Part shown: positions 10,341-19,239 of the stretch, in pieces
Layout: each line of letters opens with the position of its first letter
Position numbering within the stretch: the first letter of the stretch is position 1
Source of the DNA: Thermoanaerobaculia bacterium
GTDB lineage: Bacteria; Acidobacteriota; Thermoanaerobaculia; Multivoradales; JAIOJS01
NCBI GenBank assembly: GCA_030429235.1
Contig: JAUIDB010000003.1
Span: 1 to 64,000 of the forward strand
Length of the DNA stretch: 64,000 bases
Reading direction: 5' to 3'
The notes under the pieces: model-generated
Database searches by the model: none
What the model saw: the letters and a program-made list of their open reading frames with translations, nothing else
What the model was told of the DNA's origin: nothing
Position numbers and translations under genes: made by a program

Positions 10341-10370
10341 TTGACGGAGCCGGCAACCCAGCCGTAGCAT
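10341..10370 (+). promoter_or_regulatory. Candidate promoter for the EamA transporter gene
   Basis: TTGACG (10341-10346) and TAGCAT (10365-10370) are 18 bases apart and lie 21 bases before the ATG at 10392. Five and four matches to consensus. No convincing ribosome-binding site follows. Confidence 0.35.
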
Positions 10371-10391
10371 CCCGCCCGTCGTCGTTCCACT

Positions 10392-11291
10392 ATGAGCAGC
10401 TCGCAGACCGCTCGCCTGTACCTTCTCGTCGCCGCGGTGCTCTTCTCCACCGGAGGAGCCGCGATCAAGGCCTGTGGGTTCGGGGCCTGGCAGGTCGCCT
10501 CGTTCAGGTCTGGAATCGCGGGGCTGACGCTGCTGGTGCTGATCCCCGCCGCTCGCCGGCTGGCGCGTCCCCGCGTCTGGTTGGTCGGACTGGCCTACGC
10601 CGCGACTCTGGTCCTGTACGTGCTCGCCAACAAGCTGACCACGGCGGCCAACGCGATCTTCCTGCAATCGACCGCCCCGCTCTACGTCCTGCTTCTCAGT
10701 CCCTGGCTGCTTCGCGAGCCGATCCGCCGGCGAGACATCCTGTTCATGGGGTTCCTCGCGACGGGGATGGGGCTGTTCTTTGTCGGCAGTGAACCCGCCA
10801 CCGGCATCGCCTCGGATCCGCCGCTCGGCAATCTCCTGGCCGCCGCCACCGGGTTCACCTGGTCTCTCACCCTCATGGGGCTGCGCTGGCTCGAGCGCAC
10901 TTCGGACCGAGAGCGCGGCCTGGGAGCCGCCGCCTCGACCGCTGGCAACATCATCGCCTGCGTCGTGACCCTGCCTCTGGCCCTCCCGGTCTACCAGGCG
11001 ACGGCATCCGACTGGGGACTGGTGATCGCCCTGGGAGTCTTCCAGATCGGCTGCGCCTACGCCCTGCTCACCTCGGGTATGCGCCACGTACCCGCCCTCG
11101 AGGCCTCGCTGCTCCTTCTCCTCGAACCGGTGTTGAGCCCTGTCTTCGCCTGGTTGGTCCACGGAGAACGGGTCGCCGGCTGGGCCCTGGCCGGCGGCCT
11201 CATCATCCTCGGCGCCACCCTGACCAAAGCGTGGATCGAGAGCCGCGCCGACTCAGCGATTCTGTATCGCGGGAAGTCGCTGATCGAGTAA
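10392..11291 (+). CDS. EamA/DMT-family membrane transporter
   Basis: A 299-residue polytopic protein with about ten hydrophobic segments in two repeated halves, typical of EamA (drug/metabolite transporter) proteins. The first half starts LYLLVAAVLFSTGGAAIKACG. The second half ends with EPVLSPVFAWLVHGE, the conserved end-of-repeat motif. Such proteins export amino acids, nucleosides or other metabolites; the substrate is not predictable here. It is divergent from dnaK. Its last 39 bases overlap the 3' end of the convergent coiled-coil gene. Confidence 0.9.
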   Translation: MSSSQTARLYLLVAAVLFSTGGAAIKACGFGAWQVASFRSGIAGLTLLVLIPAARRLARPRVWLVGLAYAATLVLYVLANKLTTAANAIFLQSTAPLYVLLLSPWLLREPIRRRDILFMGFLATGMGLFFVGSEPATGIASDPPLGNLLAAATGFTWSLTLMGLRWLERTSDRERGLGAAASTAGNIIACVVTLPLALPVYQATASDWGLVIALGVFQIGCAYALLTSGMRHVPALEASLLLLLEPVLSPVFAWLVHGERVAGWALAGGLIILGATLTKAWIESRADSAILYRGKSLIE

Positions 11292-11801
11292 GTCCTGCCA
11301 CTCTCGCAGTTCGCGCTCCCGCGCCTGCAGATCGTTCTCGAGTTCGCCGATCTCAAGGTCCAGATCGCCCATCTGCGCTTCGACGCGTTCGAGCTGCCCC
11401 TCCATCCGTTCGAGGTAGAGCCGAGACTGCACGTCCTCCACCTCGAACTGGCCCGACTCGACCTGCATCTGGTACGCCGCGAGGGAATGCGACAGGTTCT
11501 CCTTCTCCTGGTCGAGGCTGCGTCGCTCCTGGCGGGCTGCCCGCAGCCGCGACTCGATCTCCTGCTTGCGGCCGAGAGCAAACTCCGAACGCCGGAACAG
11601 CAGGTCGAGTTCACGATGCCTCACGTCCTGGGCGAGGAGCGCGCGGATCTCCTCCAGACTCTGATGGATCTTGGCGAGCTGCTGAGCGAGGTGGGACGGA
11701 CCGGTCGTCGGCTCTTGCGGCAGCCCGGGGCTCGCCAGTCCCAAGGCGAGGCCGAACCAGACCGAGACCAGGGGCAATCCGCGTCGAACGAGAGTGGGCA
11801 T
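11253..11801 (-). CDS. Exported coiled-coil protein of unknown function
   Basis: A 182-residue protein with a signal peptide (MPTLVRRGLPLVSVWFGLAL, cleavage probably after the SPG region) and then an almost continuous alpha-helical, heptad-rich coiled coil from about residue 40 to the end (repeated leucine, glutamate and arginine). It is probably periplasmic. The start is ATG 11801 with a strong AGGAGG nine bases upstream. Its 3' end overlaps the EamA gene tail to tail by 39 bases. I recognise no named family; similar small periplasmic coiled coils often accompany envelope machinery, but no partner is adjacent. Confidence 0.72.
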   Translation of the reverse strand: MPTLVRRGLPLVSVWFGLALGLASPGLPQEPTTGPSHLAQQLAKIHQSLEEIRALLAQDVRHRELDLLFRRSEFALGRKQEIESRLRAARQERRSLDQEKENLSHSLAAYQMQVESGQFEVEDVQSRLYLERMEGQLERVEAQMGDLDLEIGELENDLQARERELREWQDLLDQRLPAIQNR

Positions 11802-11867
11802 GGCGAAGGTCCTCCTGCAGGTTGGCGGCACGGCCAGCCTATCGCACGCTGGCCCTACTCCGAACGG

Positions 11868-13607
11868 TCAGATCGAGATCGAACCCTTGCGGAAATCGGT
11901 CGCACCGATCTGGGCGTTGACCAGGACCGGCAGGCCCTGCCGTGCCAGCCGCTGCGCCTCCTCGAGCCGGGTCCCGATCTGGTCGGTCGAGGTGATCTCC
12001 AGTCCGGCTCCGCCGAAGCCCACCGCCGCTGCGTGATAGGCAGTGCGTCGCAGCTCGGTGCCGACGGCGTCCCCCAGAATCACGATCTGATCGCGAGCGA
12101 TCTGCTGCCAGCTCGCGTCGTTGCCCACCAGGGCGATCACCGGAATCTCGTGACGCACGAAGGTATCGAACTCGGGCAGGGAGTATCCGACCGAACCGTC
12201 ACCGTACACGATCCAGACTTCGGCTTCGGGGCGGCAGAGCTTGGCCCCGAGCGCGAAGCCCGCTCCGACCCCCAGCGTGCCAAAGGCACCCGGGTCGAGC
12301 CAGGAGAGCGGACGCCGTGGTTGCACCACGTAGGAGGCACTCGCGACGAAGTCGCCACCGTCGACCACCAACATGCTGTCCCCGGGTAGTCGGGCCTCCA
12401 GTGCTTCGCAGACCGCGAGCGGATTGACCCCCTCCTCGGTGGTGGCCGCGGCCTGGGCGTGGATGTCCTCGTTGCGTTCGACGTCGCGCTGGCGCAGCCG
12501 TCCGCGCCACTCCGACCAGGCTTCGGTCCGCCCCCCGGTGCGAGCCGCCAATGCCTGCAGGAAGCGGCCGGGATCCCCGGCAACCGCGATCTGCGGTCGG
12601 CGATTCTTGTAGAGATCCTCGACACTTCGATTGGCCGAGATCAGGGTGGCCCGCCGCGAGATTTGCAGTCCGTACTCGAGTCGGAAGTCGGCCACGACTC
12701 CAGCCAGGACGACGACGTCGGCCTCGCGCAGAGCGTGGCGTCGCCGGTGGCGCATCTGCAGCGGGTGATCGGCACCGAGGAGACCTCGAGCCATCCCCGT
12801 GAGGTAGGTCGGAATCTGCAGCGTCTCGACGGCCTCGACCAGTCGATCCACCGATGCCGGCTCCAGCAGAGCCTGGCTTCCGATGAGGAGCAGGGGGCGC
12901 TCGGCTCGCTGCAGCCGGCGCGCCGCGCGGCGCACCAGCCGGGCGGACGGCTCCGGCACCGCCGGAGCGAGCCGCTCCGCGAAACGCACCCCCTCCGCAC
13001 CGCGAAAGAGGCTACGGGCGTGGTGGTTGAGGTAGGCCGACAGGGCGCGCTGCGAGAGCGTCGGCCGCTTGCCGCCTGAGCCCTTTGCTCCGTACATCTC
13101 GCGCACCGTGTCTCGATCGTAGAGCAGGTCGACCGGACACTCGACGAACACGGGTCCAGGAATCCCCTGCTGCGCCACCACGAAGGCCTCCTCGACCACC
13201 GCCGGAAGGTCGCGCACCCGAGCCACGGTCGTCGCCCACTTCACGTGGGGAGCGAACAGACTGATCTGATCGATATCCTGGAGCGCGCCGCGTCCCCGCA
13301 GGATGGTCGCGGTGGCTCCTCCCAACAACACCACCGGCGACTGGGCCAGCTGAGCGTTCTTGATCGCCGTGATGGTGTTGGTCACACCGGGACCCGCCGT
13401 AACCGCCGCGACCCCCGGCACTCCCGTCAGCCGCGCTACGGCGTCGGCCGCGAACACCGCGTTGACCTCGTGGCGGGTATCGACCACTCGAATGCCGCGC
13501 TGCTTCGCTCCGACCAGGATCGGCGAGATGTGACCTCCACAGAGGGTGAAGAGGAAGCGGACGCCCTGGCGTTGCAGGACCTCGGCGACCAGGTCTCCGC
13601 CGTTCAC
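11868..13607 (-). CDS. ThDP-dependent enzyme, ILVBL / 2-hydroxyacyl-CoA lyase-like
   Basis: A 579-residue three-domain thiamine-diphosphate enzyme of the acetolactate-synthase superfamily. The catalytic glutamate is in DTRHE (Glu47), the conserved [11 protein letters not shown] follows, and the ThDP/Mg site is [14 protein letters not shown] with GNDASW. The stretch after it ([13 protein letters not shown]) is closest to ILVBL and 2-hydroxyacyl-CoA lyases rather than biosynthetic IlvB, and no IlvN regulatory subunit is present. The likely reaction is cleavage of a 2-hydroxyacyl-CoA or a related carboligation. The GTG start overlaps the thioesterase stop (GTGA at 13604-13607), so it ends the pruA-sugar dehydrogenase-thioesterase operon. 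The substrate is unproven. Confidence 0.88.
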   Translation of the reverse strand: MNGGDLVAEVLQRQGVRFLFTLCGGHISPILVGAKQRGIRVVDTRHEVNAVFAADAVARLTGVPGVAAVTAGPGVTNTITAIKNAQLAQSPVVLLGGATATILRGRGALQDIDQISLFAPHVKWATTVARVRDLPAVVEEAFVVAQQGIPGPVFVECPVDLLYDRDTVREMYGAKGSGGKRPTLSQRALSAYLNHHARSLFRGAEGVRFAERLAPAVPEPSARLVRRAARRLQRAERPLLLIGSQALLEPASVDRLVEAVETLQIPTYLTGMARGLLGADHPLQMRHRRRHALREADVVVLAGVVADFRLEYGLQISRRATLISANRSVEDLYKNRRPQIAVAGDPGRFLQALAARTGGRTEAWSEWRGRLRQRDVERNEDIHAQAAATTEEGVNPLAVCEALEARLPGDSMLVVDGGDFVASASYVVQPRRPLSWLDPGAFGTLGVGAGFALGAKLCRPEAEVWIVYGDGSVGYSLPEFDTFVRHEIPVIALVGNDASWQQIARDQIVILGDAVGTELRRTAYHAAAVGFGGAGLEITSTDQIGTRLEEAQRLARQGLPVLVNAQIGATDFRKGSISI

Positions 13608-14020
13608 GACGCTTCCCCTTCCCCGTCGCGTGGCGCCAGGACGTGGCGGCTCGGCACCACACACTCGAAGCTCCCGCGTAGGACTGCTTCCGATCCCCCC
13701 TGGCGATAGACGATGCAGTCGACCTCGGGCCGCCGACCGCCCCCGGGTACGCACTCGGCCACCGCCAGCACCTCTTCGCCGACTCGAACCGGGCGCAGGA
13801 ACTCGACTCGAGCCGCGGAGAGCACTACCAGGGGGTTGTTCACAGCCAACATCGCCGCGTAGTCGGCCAGGCTGAACAGGAATCCACCGTGCACCAGCCC
13901 TTCCTCGTCGGCTGCCATCTCCGGCAGCGTACATAGGGTTACCTCGGCCCGCCCCTCTTCGATACGGACCGGGGTACCGCTGAGTCGGCGATTGATGCGG
14001 GCATGGGTTCGGATCTCCAT
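13604..14020 (-). CDS. Hotdog-fold thioesterase (PaaI-like)
   Basis: A 138-residue single-hotdog protein with the signature [21 protein letters not shown], followed by [20 protein letters not shown]. These are the active-site helix and strands of PaaI/4HBT-type thioesterases that hydrolyse acyl-CoA. The ATG at 14020 is two bases from the upstream stop, and the 3' end overlaps the ThDP enzyme gene by four bases. Pairing with a 2-hydroxyacyl-CoA lyase-like enzyme suggests a shared acyl-CoA substrate; this is inference. Confidence 0.87.
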   Translation of the reverse strand: MEIRTHARINRRLSGTPVRIEEGRAEVTLCTLPEMAADEEGLVHGGFLFSLADYAAMLAVNNPLVVLSAARVEFLRPVRVGEEVLAVAECVPGGGRRPEVDCIVYRQGGSEAVLRGSFECVVPSRHVLAPRDGEGEAS

Positions 14021-14021
14021 C

Positions 14022-15332
14022 TCAGTTCCAGAGCGTGGTGTCACCCGACTCGAAGCCATCCGAGAAGACGTCGCTGAGATCGAGGCGCAACACGCTGCCA
14101 CTGTTGATCAAGACCACGTAGAGATGACCCTCCTCGTCCTCCCCGAATGCGGAAACCAGCGACGGGGCGGTTCCCCAGACCGTGTGCTGCCAGGTCGCCG
14201 GCCCTGCCCCTTCTGCGTACCAGATCTGTCCCGAACAGTAGTCCGCAAAGACGTAAAAGTCGTAGAGGTTGGTACTGGGCCCTCGGTAGCGGTAGCCTCC
14301 GACGACCGAGCACTGGCCGCTGCCACCCCCACTCGAATACTCCATCACCGGGGGATCGTAGGTTCCGACGGGAGCACAACCCGCAGTGTTGTAGGGATGC
14401 CCGTCCCCTTCGTAGCAACGCCAGCCGAAGTTCTCTCCCCCGCCGTCGAGCGCGAAGGCGAAGTTGATCTCCTCCCACTCGAACTGACCCACGTCGCCGA
14501 TGATCAGATCGCCGGTGGCCCGGTCGAAACTCCAACGCCAGGGGTTGCGAAGACCGACCTGCCAGATCTCATCGCAGTATCCACCGGCACCATCGACGAA
14601 CGGATTGCTCGCCGGGATCGTGTAGTTCTGTACTCCAACTCCGCACTCCGGAGCGCCGCCAGCGCCCTCGTGGGGATCGATGCGCAGCATCTTGCCGAGC
14701 AACTGGTTCGAGGTCTGCGCGCGGTTATTGGGGTCCCCGGTACCACCGCCATCACCCATCCCAACATAGAGGTACCCATCGGCCGGCGAGAAGTGGAGGT
14801 CGCCACCGTTGTGGTTCCAGGAATCCTGCTCGATCTCGATGATTGTGTGGGCCGATGTATCGTCAGCCACGTTGGCGTCTCCGGCACTCACCGAATACCG
14901 AACGACGCGCGTGCGGTCGAGGCCGGGGCCGGGATCCATCGTGTAGTAGACAAAGAAGTAGCCGTTCGAGCCGTAGTTGGGATCGAACGCCAGGCCCAGA
15001 AGCCCCTGTTCGTTCTGCGAGCTGTCGACCAGCGTCGTGATATCGAGAAACGGAGTCGGCAGAAGCGCGTCGGTCCCCGGATCGTAGATCCGAATCACCC
15101 CGTCCTGCTCAATGATGAAGAGACGCCCCGACCCATCGCCTGCGTGGGTCAACCCTACAGGATTGGAGAGCCCGCTGACCACCGGCTGCAGATTCAAGTC
15201 GGTCGGAGGAGTGGGTCCTCCCGCCAGGAGTGCCTCACCCGCCAGCAGGAGCGTTCCCGCGGTGGCCGACCAGATCTTGTGGTACGGCTTCGACGCTCGG
15301 ACTGCCGCGTTCTGGTGCGGTCGGCGGGCCAT
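14022..15332 (-). CDS. Secreted PQQ-dependent sugar dehydrogenase-like beta-propeller
   Basis: A 436-residue exported protein with an N-terminal signal segment (ATAGTLLLAGEALLAG) and the six-bladed propeller of the soluble glucose dehydrogenase/HHIP family. Diagnostic pieces are GLSNPVGLTHAGDGSGRLFI, EQGLLGLAFDPNY, HNGGDLHFSPADGYLYVGMGD (catalytic His), GLRNPWRWSFDR and GGYRYRG. Members oxidise sugars or act as secreted propellers of unknown role. The C-terminus ends in SDGFESGDTTLWN, a short tail I know from many secreted proteins. The ATG overlaps the pruA stop by one base (TGATG); a GTG three bases upstream is an alternative start. Confidence 0.87.
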   Translation of the reverse strand: MARRPHQNAAVRASKPYHKIWSATAGTLLLAGEALLAGGPTPPTDLNLQPVVSGLSNPVGLTHAGDGSGRLFIIEQDGVIRIYDPGTDALLPTPFLDITTLVDSSQNEQGLLGLAFDPNYGSNGYFFVYYTMDPGPGLDRTRVVRYSVSAGDANVADDTSAHTIIEIEQDSWNHNGGDLHFSPADGYLYVGMGDGGGTGDPNNRAQTSNQLLGKMLRIDPHEGAGGAPECGVGVQNYTIPASNPFVDGAGGYCDEIWQVGLRNPWRWSFDRATGDLIIGDVGQFEWEEINFAFALDGGGENFGWRCYEGDGHPYNTAGCAPVGTYDPPVMEYSSGGGSGQCSVVGGYRYRGPSTNLYDFYVFADYCSGQIWYAEGAGPATWQHTVWGTAPSLVSAFGEDEEGHLYVVLINSGSVLRLDLSDVFSDGFESGDTTLWN

Positions 15333-16963
15333 CACTCTTCCGCCATGTGTGGATACTCGATCGCCCTGGGCGGCACGAAGGTCTCCTTCATGGTGCGGAC
15401 GGAGGTCCAGCGGAGGAGGTTCATCGCCGAACCAGCCTTGTCGTTGGTCCCCGAGGCGCGCGACCCCCCGAACGGCTGCTGGCCGACCACGGCGCCGGTC
15501 GGTTTGTCGTTGATGTAGAAGTTTCCAGCCGTGTGTCGAAGGGCCTCCGAGAGACGCACGATCTCGCGTCGATCGCGGGCGAAGATCGCCCCGGTGAGCG
15601 CGTAGGGGCTGCCCGTATCACACAGTCCGAGCGCCTCGTCCAGGTCTTCGTCCTCGTAGACGTAGATGGTGAGGACGGGTCCGAAGATCTCCTCGCACAA
15701 CGTCTTGAAGCCCGGATCGGTGGTCCGGATCACCGTCGGTTCGATGAAGTAGCCCACCGAGTCGTCGCTGCCGCCACCGAAGAGGATCTCGGCCGCGTCG
15801 GACTGCCGAGCGTGTTCGATGTAGCCAGTGATGCTGTCGTAGGCGCTGCGATCGATCACCGCCGCCATGAAGTTGCGGAAGTCGAGCGGCGAGCCCATCT
15901 TCACGGTCGCCAGGAGTTCGCCCACCCGGCTCTCTACCTGCGGCCAGAGCGAGCTCGGGATGTAGGCACGAGATGCCGCCGAGCACTTCTGCCCCTGATA
16001 CTCGAACGCACCCCGCACCAGCGCCACGGCAAGGGTGTCGACATCGGCCGAAGGATGGGCAAAGACGAAGTCCTTGCCACCGGTCTCCCCCACGATGCGT
16101 GGGTAGGAGTGGTAGTTGGCGATGTTGTCGCCGATCGTCTTCCACATGAACTGGAAGGTGCCGGTCGAGCCGGTGAAGTGAAGACCAGCGAGCAACGGGC
16201 TGGCGAAGACGGGGTCGCCGACCGTGGACCCTCGGCCCGGAATGTAGTTGATGACCCCCGGCGGTAGTCCCGCCTCTTCGAGGAGCCGCAGGATGTAGTA
16301 GCCGGAAAGGACCGCGGTGGAGGCAGGCTTCCAGAGCGCCACGTTCCCCATGAGGGCTGGCGCCGTGGGCAGATTGCCACCGATCGAACTGAAGTTGAAG
16401 GGCGTCACGGCGAAGACGAAACCCTCCAGGGCCCGGTACTCTAGCCGGTTCCACATGCCCGGAGCCGACTCGGGCTGATCCTCGAGAATGTCGCGCAAGT
16501 AGGCGACATTGAAGCGCCAGAAGTCGATCATCTCGCAGGCCGAATCGATTTCGGCCTGAAACACCGTCTTCGACTGGTTCAACATCGTGGCGGCGTTGAT
16601 CGTGTCCCGCCAGGGACCGGCCAGCAGATCGGCCGCCTTCAGAAACACGGCCGCCCGCGCCTCCCAGGGAAGGTTCGACCAATCGTGCCAGGCCGCCTGG
16701 CTGGCCGCGATCGCGGCTTCGACCTCCGCCGTTCCGGCCTGGTGGTAGGTGGCCAGTACGTGGCCATGATCGTGCGGACAGACCGCCTTGCCGAGATCCC
16801 CGGTTCGGACTTCCTCCCCTCCGATGATCAAGGGAATCTCGACCGTCTCGGCCATCATTTCGGACAGTCGCTTCTTCAGGGAGGACTTCTCGGCCGAACC
16901 GGGTTCGTAGTCCCGAATCGGCTCGTTGGTCGGAAAGGGAGTGGGGGCGATACCGAGCGACAT
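15332..16963 (-). CDS. pruA: L-glutamate gamma-semialdehyde (1-pyrroline-5-carboxylate) dehydrogenase
   Basis: A 543-residue aldehyde dehydrogenase of the stand-alone P5CDH type, equal in length to the human and Thermus-type enzymes. It oxidises glutamate semialdehyde to glutamate with NAD+, the second step of proline breakdown. Visible are TPFNFSSIGGNLPTAPALMGN, the catalytic Glu in VGETGGKDF, and the nucleophilic Cys in EYQGQKCSAASR. Near the end comes QQPFGGSRASGTNDKAG. The start is ATG 16963 with TAGGAG upstream. Proline dehydrogenase (putA/fadM) is not in the window. It leads the minus-strand operon that continues with the sugar dehydrogenase. Confidence 0.96.
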   Translation of the reverse strand: MSLGIAPTPFPTNEPIRDYEPGSAEKSSLKKRLSEMMAETVEIPLIIGGEEVRTGDLGKAVCPHDHGHVLATYHQAGTAEVEAAIAASQAAWHDWSNLPWEARAAVFLKAADLLAGPWRDTINAATMLNQSKTVFQAEIDSACEMIDFWRFNVAYLRDILEDQPESAPGMWNRLEYRALEGFVFAVTPFNFSSIGGNLPTAPALMGNVALWKPASTAVLSGYYILRLLEEAGLPPGVINYIPGRGSTVGDPVFASPLLAGLHFTGSTGTFQFMWKTIGDNIANYHSYPRIVGETGGKDFVFAHPSADVDTLAVALVRGAFEYQGQKCSAASRAYIPSSLWPQVESRVGELLATVKMGSPLDFRNFMAAVIDRSAYDSITGYIEHARQSDAAEILFGGGSDDSVGYFIEPTVIRTTDPGFKTLCEEIFGPVLTIYVYEDEDLDEALGLCDTGSPYALTGAIFARDRREIVRLSEALRHTAGNFYINDKPTGAVVGQQPFGGSRASGTNDKAGSAMNLLRWTSVRTMKETFVPPRAIEYPHMAEE

Positions 16964-17091
16964 GAGCGGACTCCTATAGCGACGAGACAGAACGGGTTGG
17001 GTCGAGCCCGCGCGGCGGCGAGTCGACGCTCGATGCAACCGACGGGGCCGGGCGATCTTAGCAGGCGCTCAGGGCGGCCAACGGGACGATC

Positions 17092-17457
17092 TCAGCCTTG
17101 ACCGTGCGCGATCCAGGCGAACCAGAGGAAGCCGCCGATCAGCAGGAGACCCCCGAGCGGCGTGATCGCTCCCAGCCACTTCGGTCCCCCCAGCGCCAGG
17201 GCGGCCACGGTGCCGCTGAAGATCGTCGCCCCGACGACCAGGAGCACCGCCGCTCGGCCGAAGCCGGCCTCGGGACGAAACCCTGCCGCCAGCCCCACGA
17301 TCATGGTCCCCAGACTGCCGTACATCAGATAGCGGGCCGAGGTCTCCCACAGTTCGAGTCCCCGAGCGTCCAGGCGCTCCGCCAGTCCGTGCGCTCCGAA
17401 GGCTCCGAGAGCCACCGCCAGCGCGGCTCCGAGGGCGCCGATCACCAACCAGTGCAT
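17092..17457 (-). CDS. DUF423-family membrane protein
   Basis: A 121-residue protein with four hydrophobic helices, matching the DUF423/YgdD family: N-terminal LGAALAVALGAFGAHGL, then a histidine-free loop with ARYLMYGSLG, and C-terminal TPLGGLLLIGGFLWFAW. The function is unknown in the family. It follows the 89-residue gene by 17 bases and probably belongs to the bacilliredoxin operon. It lies 128 bp from pruA. Confidence 0.87.
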   Translation of the reverse strand: MHWLVIGALGAALAVALGAFGAHGLAERLDARGLELWETSARYLMYGSLGTMIVGLAAGFRPEAGFGRAAVLLVVGATIFSGTVAALALGGPKWLGAITPLGGLLLIGGFLWFAWIAHGQG

Positions 17458-17474
17458 CGCGTTGGCCTCACGGC

Positions 17475-17744
17475 TCAGTCCAGGTTCAGATCGTCGAGCT
17501 TCTCGATCGACACGACCTGATCGGAGGGGACCAAGGCCTGCGCGACCCTGGGCCAGTGTCCAAACCGCGCCGCCTTGGCCAGGTAGTCCTGGCGGCCGGT
17601 CGGTTCGCGAAACACATCGGCATCCTTCAGGTGCACCCCGGCTTCCGAGACCTCGTCACAACGGCCGATCCACAGCTCCTCCCCCGCGTCGACGACGACG
17701 GTGATCCCGTGGAGCGGTCCCTTGTCGCGGTGTGATGCCCGCAT
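17475..17744 (-). CDS. Small conserved protein of unknown function
   Basis: An 89-residue soluble protein. The central part reads GITVVVDAGEELWIGRCDE and looks like a compact beta-rich fold (an OB- or SH3-like barrel would fit). It is followed by RQDYLAKAARFGHWPRV and a polar tail. I do not recognise a family. It starts seven bases after the bacilliredoxin stop and is followed by DUF423, so it is an operon member. Possible role in redox or RNA binding is not supported by any motif. Confidence 0.68.
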   Translation of the reverse strand: MRASHRDKGPLHGITVVVDAGEELWIGRCDEVSEAGVHLKDADVFREPTGRQDYLAKAARFGHWPRVAQALVPSDQVVSIEKLDDLNLD

Positions 17745-17751
17745 CGCGGTC

Positions 17752-18186
17752 TCAGGCCTCGACGGCGGTGGCGGTGTAGCGCTCGAAGGCCTGCCGCAGA
17801 TCGTCGGCCAGCGCGTGGGCATCGCGGCTCTCGATCCGATGCCGCGGAATGAAGTACGCCAGTTCCCCGTCCTTGAACAGGGCGATCGAGGGACTCGAAG
17901 GAGGGATGTCCGCGATGTACTGTCGGGCTCGCGCCGTGGCCTCGGTATCCTGGCCGGCGAAGACCGTCGCCACGCGCTCGGGCTTGACCGCGTGCTCGAG
18001 GGCCAGCCGGACCCCCGGACGAGCCGCGCCAGCCGCGCAGCCGCACACCGAATTGACGACGAGCATCGACACTCCGTCCTTCTGGGCCATCCACTGGTCG
18101 ACATCGGCAGCGGTCAAAAGTTCTTGGATACCGGCGGCAGTGAGCTCGTCGCGCATCGGCTTGACGAGGAGGGGGCTGTAGGGCAT
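17752..18186 (-). CDS. Bacilliredoxin (BrxA/BrxB, YphP/YqiW family)
   Basis: A 144-residue protein matching the UPF0403 family in length and in the active-site sequence SVCGCAAG with the CGC pair (Cys48, Cys50). In Firmicutes these proteins remove bacillithiol from S-bacillithiolated proteins; they also occur in phyla with other thiols. The pattern PSSPSIALFKDGELAYFIPRH is characteristic. GAGGT lies upstream of ATG 18186. A perfect 10 bp inverted repeat stands about 50 bases upstream of the start. First gene of a three-gene operon with the 89-residue protein and DUF423. Confidence 0.9.
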   Translation of the reverse strand: MPYSPLLVKPMRDELTAAGIQELLTAADVDQWMAQKDGVSMLVVNSVCGCAAGAARPGVRLALEHAVKPERVATVFAGQDTEATARARQYIADIPPSSPSIALFKDGELAYFIPRHRIESRDAHALADDLRQAFERYTATAVEA

Positions 18187-18237
18187 ATCGATACCTCGGA
18201 TTCTGGATAGAAAGGAGCCGAGCGGGGCACGTCGCAT

Positions 18238-18273
18238 GGGTACACATAGGGCTCGACCAGCCGATGTGTACCC
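18238..18273. repeat. Perfect 10 bp inverted repeat upstream of the bacilliredoxin operon
   Basis: GGGTACACAT (18238-18247) and ATGTGTACCC (18264-18273) are exact reverse complements around 16 bases that can add an inner GGCT/AGCC stem. It lies in the 288 bp divergent region between the bacilliredoxin and outer-membrane barrel genes. It may be an operator for a dimeric regulator or an RNA hairpin. Nothing else was recognised in that region. Confidence 0.6.
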
Positions 18274-18474
18274 CAGGAAGATACCACACCCCGTCGCCAG
18301 AGATCTGTCCTCGATCGGTCGATCCCACCGTCCGAAGCAGAGTCCACTCCCTTCGCGGGCAAGTCACCAAACCACTGCAGAAACAACACCTTGAGACCAT
18401 GGCACCAGGATTGCTTCTTAGCTCGTCGAGTGCACAGACACTCCTCAAACTCTCTCAAGCAACGGAGGTAATCG

Positions 18475-19167
18475 ATGCGACGTACTCTTAGCCTGTTCTT
18501 GCTCTCGACGGTGGCGGTCCTGGTTTTCGCCACCGAAGCGGCCGCGATCGGACAACAGTCCTTCCGAATCCGAGCCGGCGTCTTCCAACCCGACGGGGAG
18601 TCCTCGTATTGGCTCGATGCCAACGATGTGTTCTTCGGTTCGATCGATGACTTCGAGGACGCTACGGTCGGCATCGACTACGTGGTGGCCATCACCCCGA
18701 TGCTCGATTTCATCCTGTCGAGTGACTACTACGGAACCGAGGTCGCGCAGGCCTACCGCGACTTCGAGGACGCCAACGGTTTCGACATCGTCCACGACAC
18801 GCTCCTCGACGTCACCCCGATCACGGTCGGACTGATCGTGAACCTCGCTCCTCCGCGAGCACCAGTTCGCTTCTTCGTGGGGGCGGGAGCCGGGGTCTAC
18901 CTCTGGCAGCTGGAAGAGGTTGGTGACTTCATCGACTTCGATGCCCAGCCTCTGGACATCTTCTTCGACAGCTTCATCGACGACGGCGCTGAGTTCGGTT
19001 ACTACCTGCAGGCCGGCCTGGAGGTTCCGTTCAGCCGCCAGCTCTCGTTCGTGGCCGATGCCCGCTGGGACGACGTCGAAGCGGACCTCTCCGGAGACTT
19101 CCGAGGCTTCGGCGAACTGGACCTCTCCGGAGTCCGGTACACCGCAGGAATCGGCTGGAGCTTCTGA
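18475..19167 (+). CDS. Outer-membrane beta-barrel protein
   Basis: A 230-residue exported protein. It has a signal peptide ending around ATEAAA, then amphipathic beta strands rich in aromatic residues and Gly, such as RFFVGAGAGVYLW and GYYLQAGLEVPF. It ends in a terminal phenylalanine (GIGWSF), the usual outer-membrane insertion signal. Its size suits an eight-stranded OmpW/OmpA-like barrel. The GGAGG before ATG is clear. It is divergent from the bacilliredoxin operon and convergent with the PilZ gene. The role is unknown. Confidence 0.8.
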   Translation: MRRTLSLFLLSTVAVLVFATEAAAIGQQSFRIRAGVFQPDGESSYWLDANDVFFGSIDDFEDATVGIDYVVAITPMLDFILSSDYYGTEVAQAYRDFEDANGFDIVHDTLLDVTPITVGLIVNLAPPRAPVRFFVGAGAGVYLWQLEEVGDFIDFDAQPLDIFFDSFIDDGAEFGYYLQAGLEVPFSRQLSFVADARWDDVEADLSGDFRGFGELDLSGVRYTAGIGWSF

Positions 19168-19174
19168 CCAACCG

Positions 19175-19207
19175 AACTCGGGGCGCGATTCTCTCGCGCT
19201 CCGAGTT
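19175..19207. terminator. Strong hairpin between convergent genes
   Basis: AACTCGGGGCGCGA (19175-19188) pairs with TCGCGCTCCGAGTT (19194-19207), 14 positions with one G-T, around a 5-base loop. It is placed between the barrel gene and the convergent PilZ gene. It likely terminates both directions, although no long T-run follows. Confidence 0.55.
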
Positions 19208-19239
19208 CCGGCCGTCGGTCGCGAACCGCGGCCGCCGGC

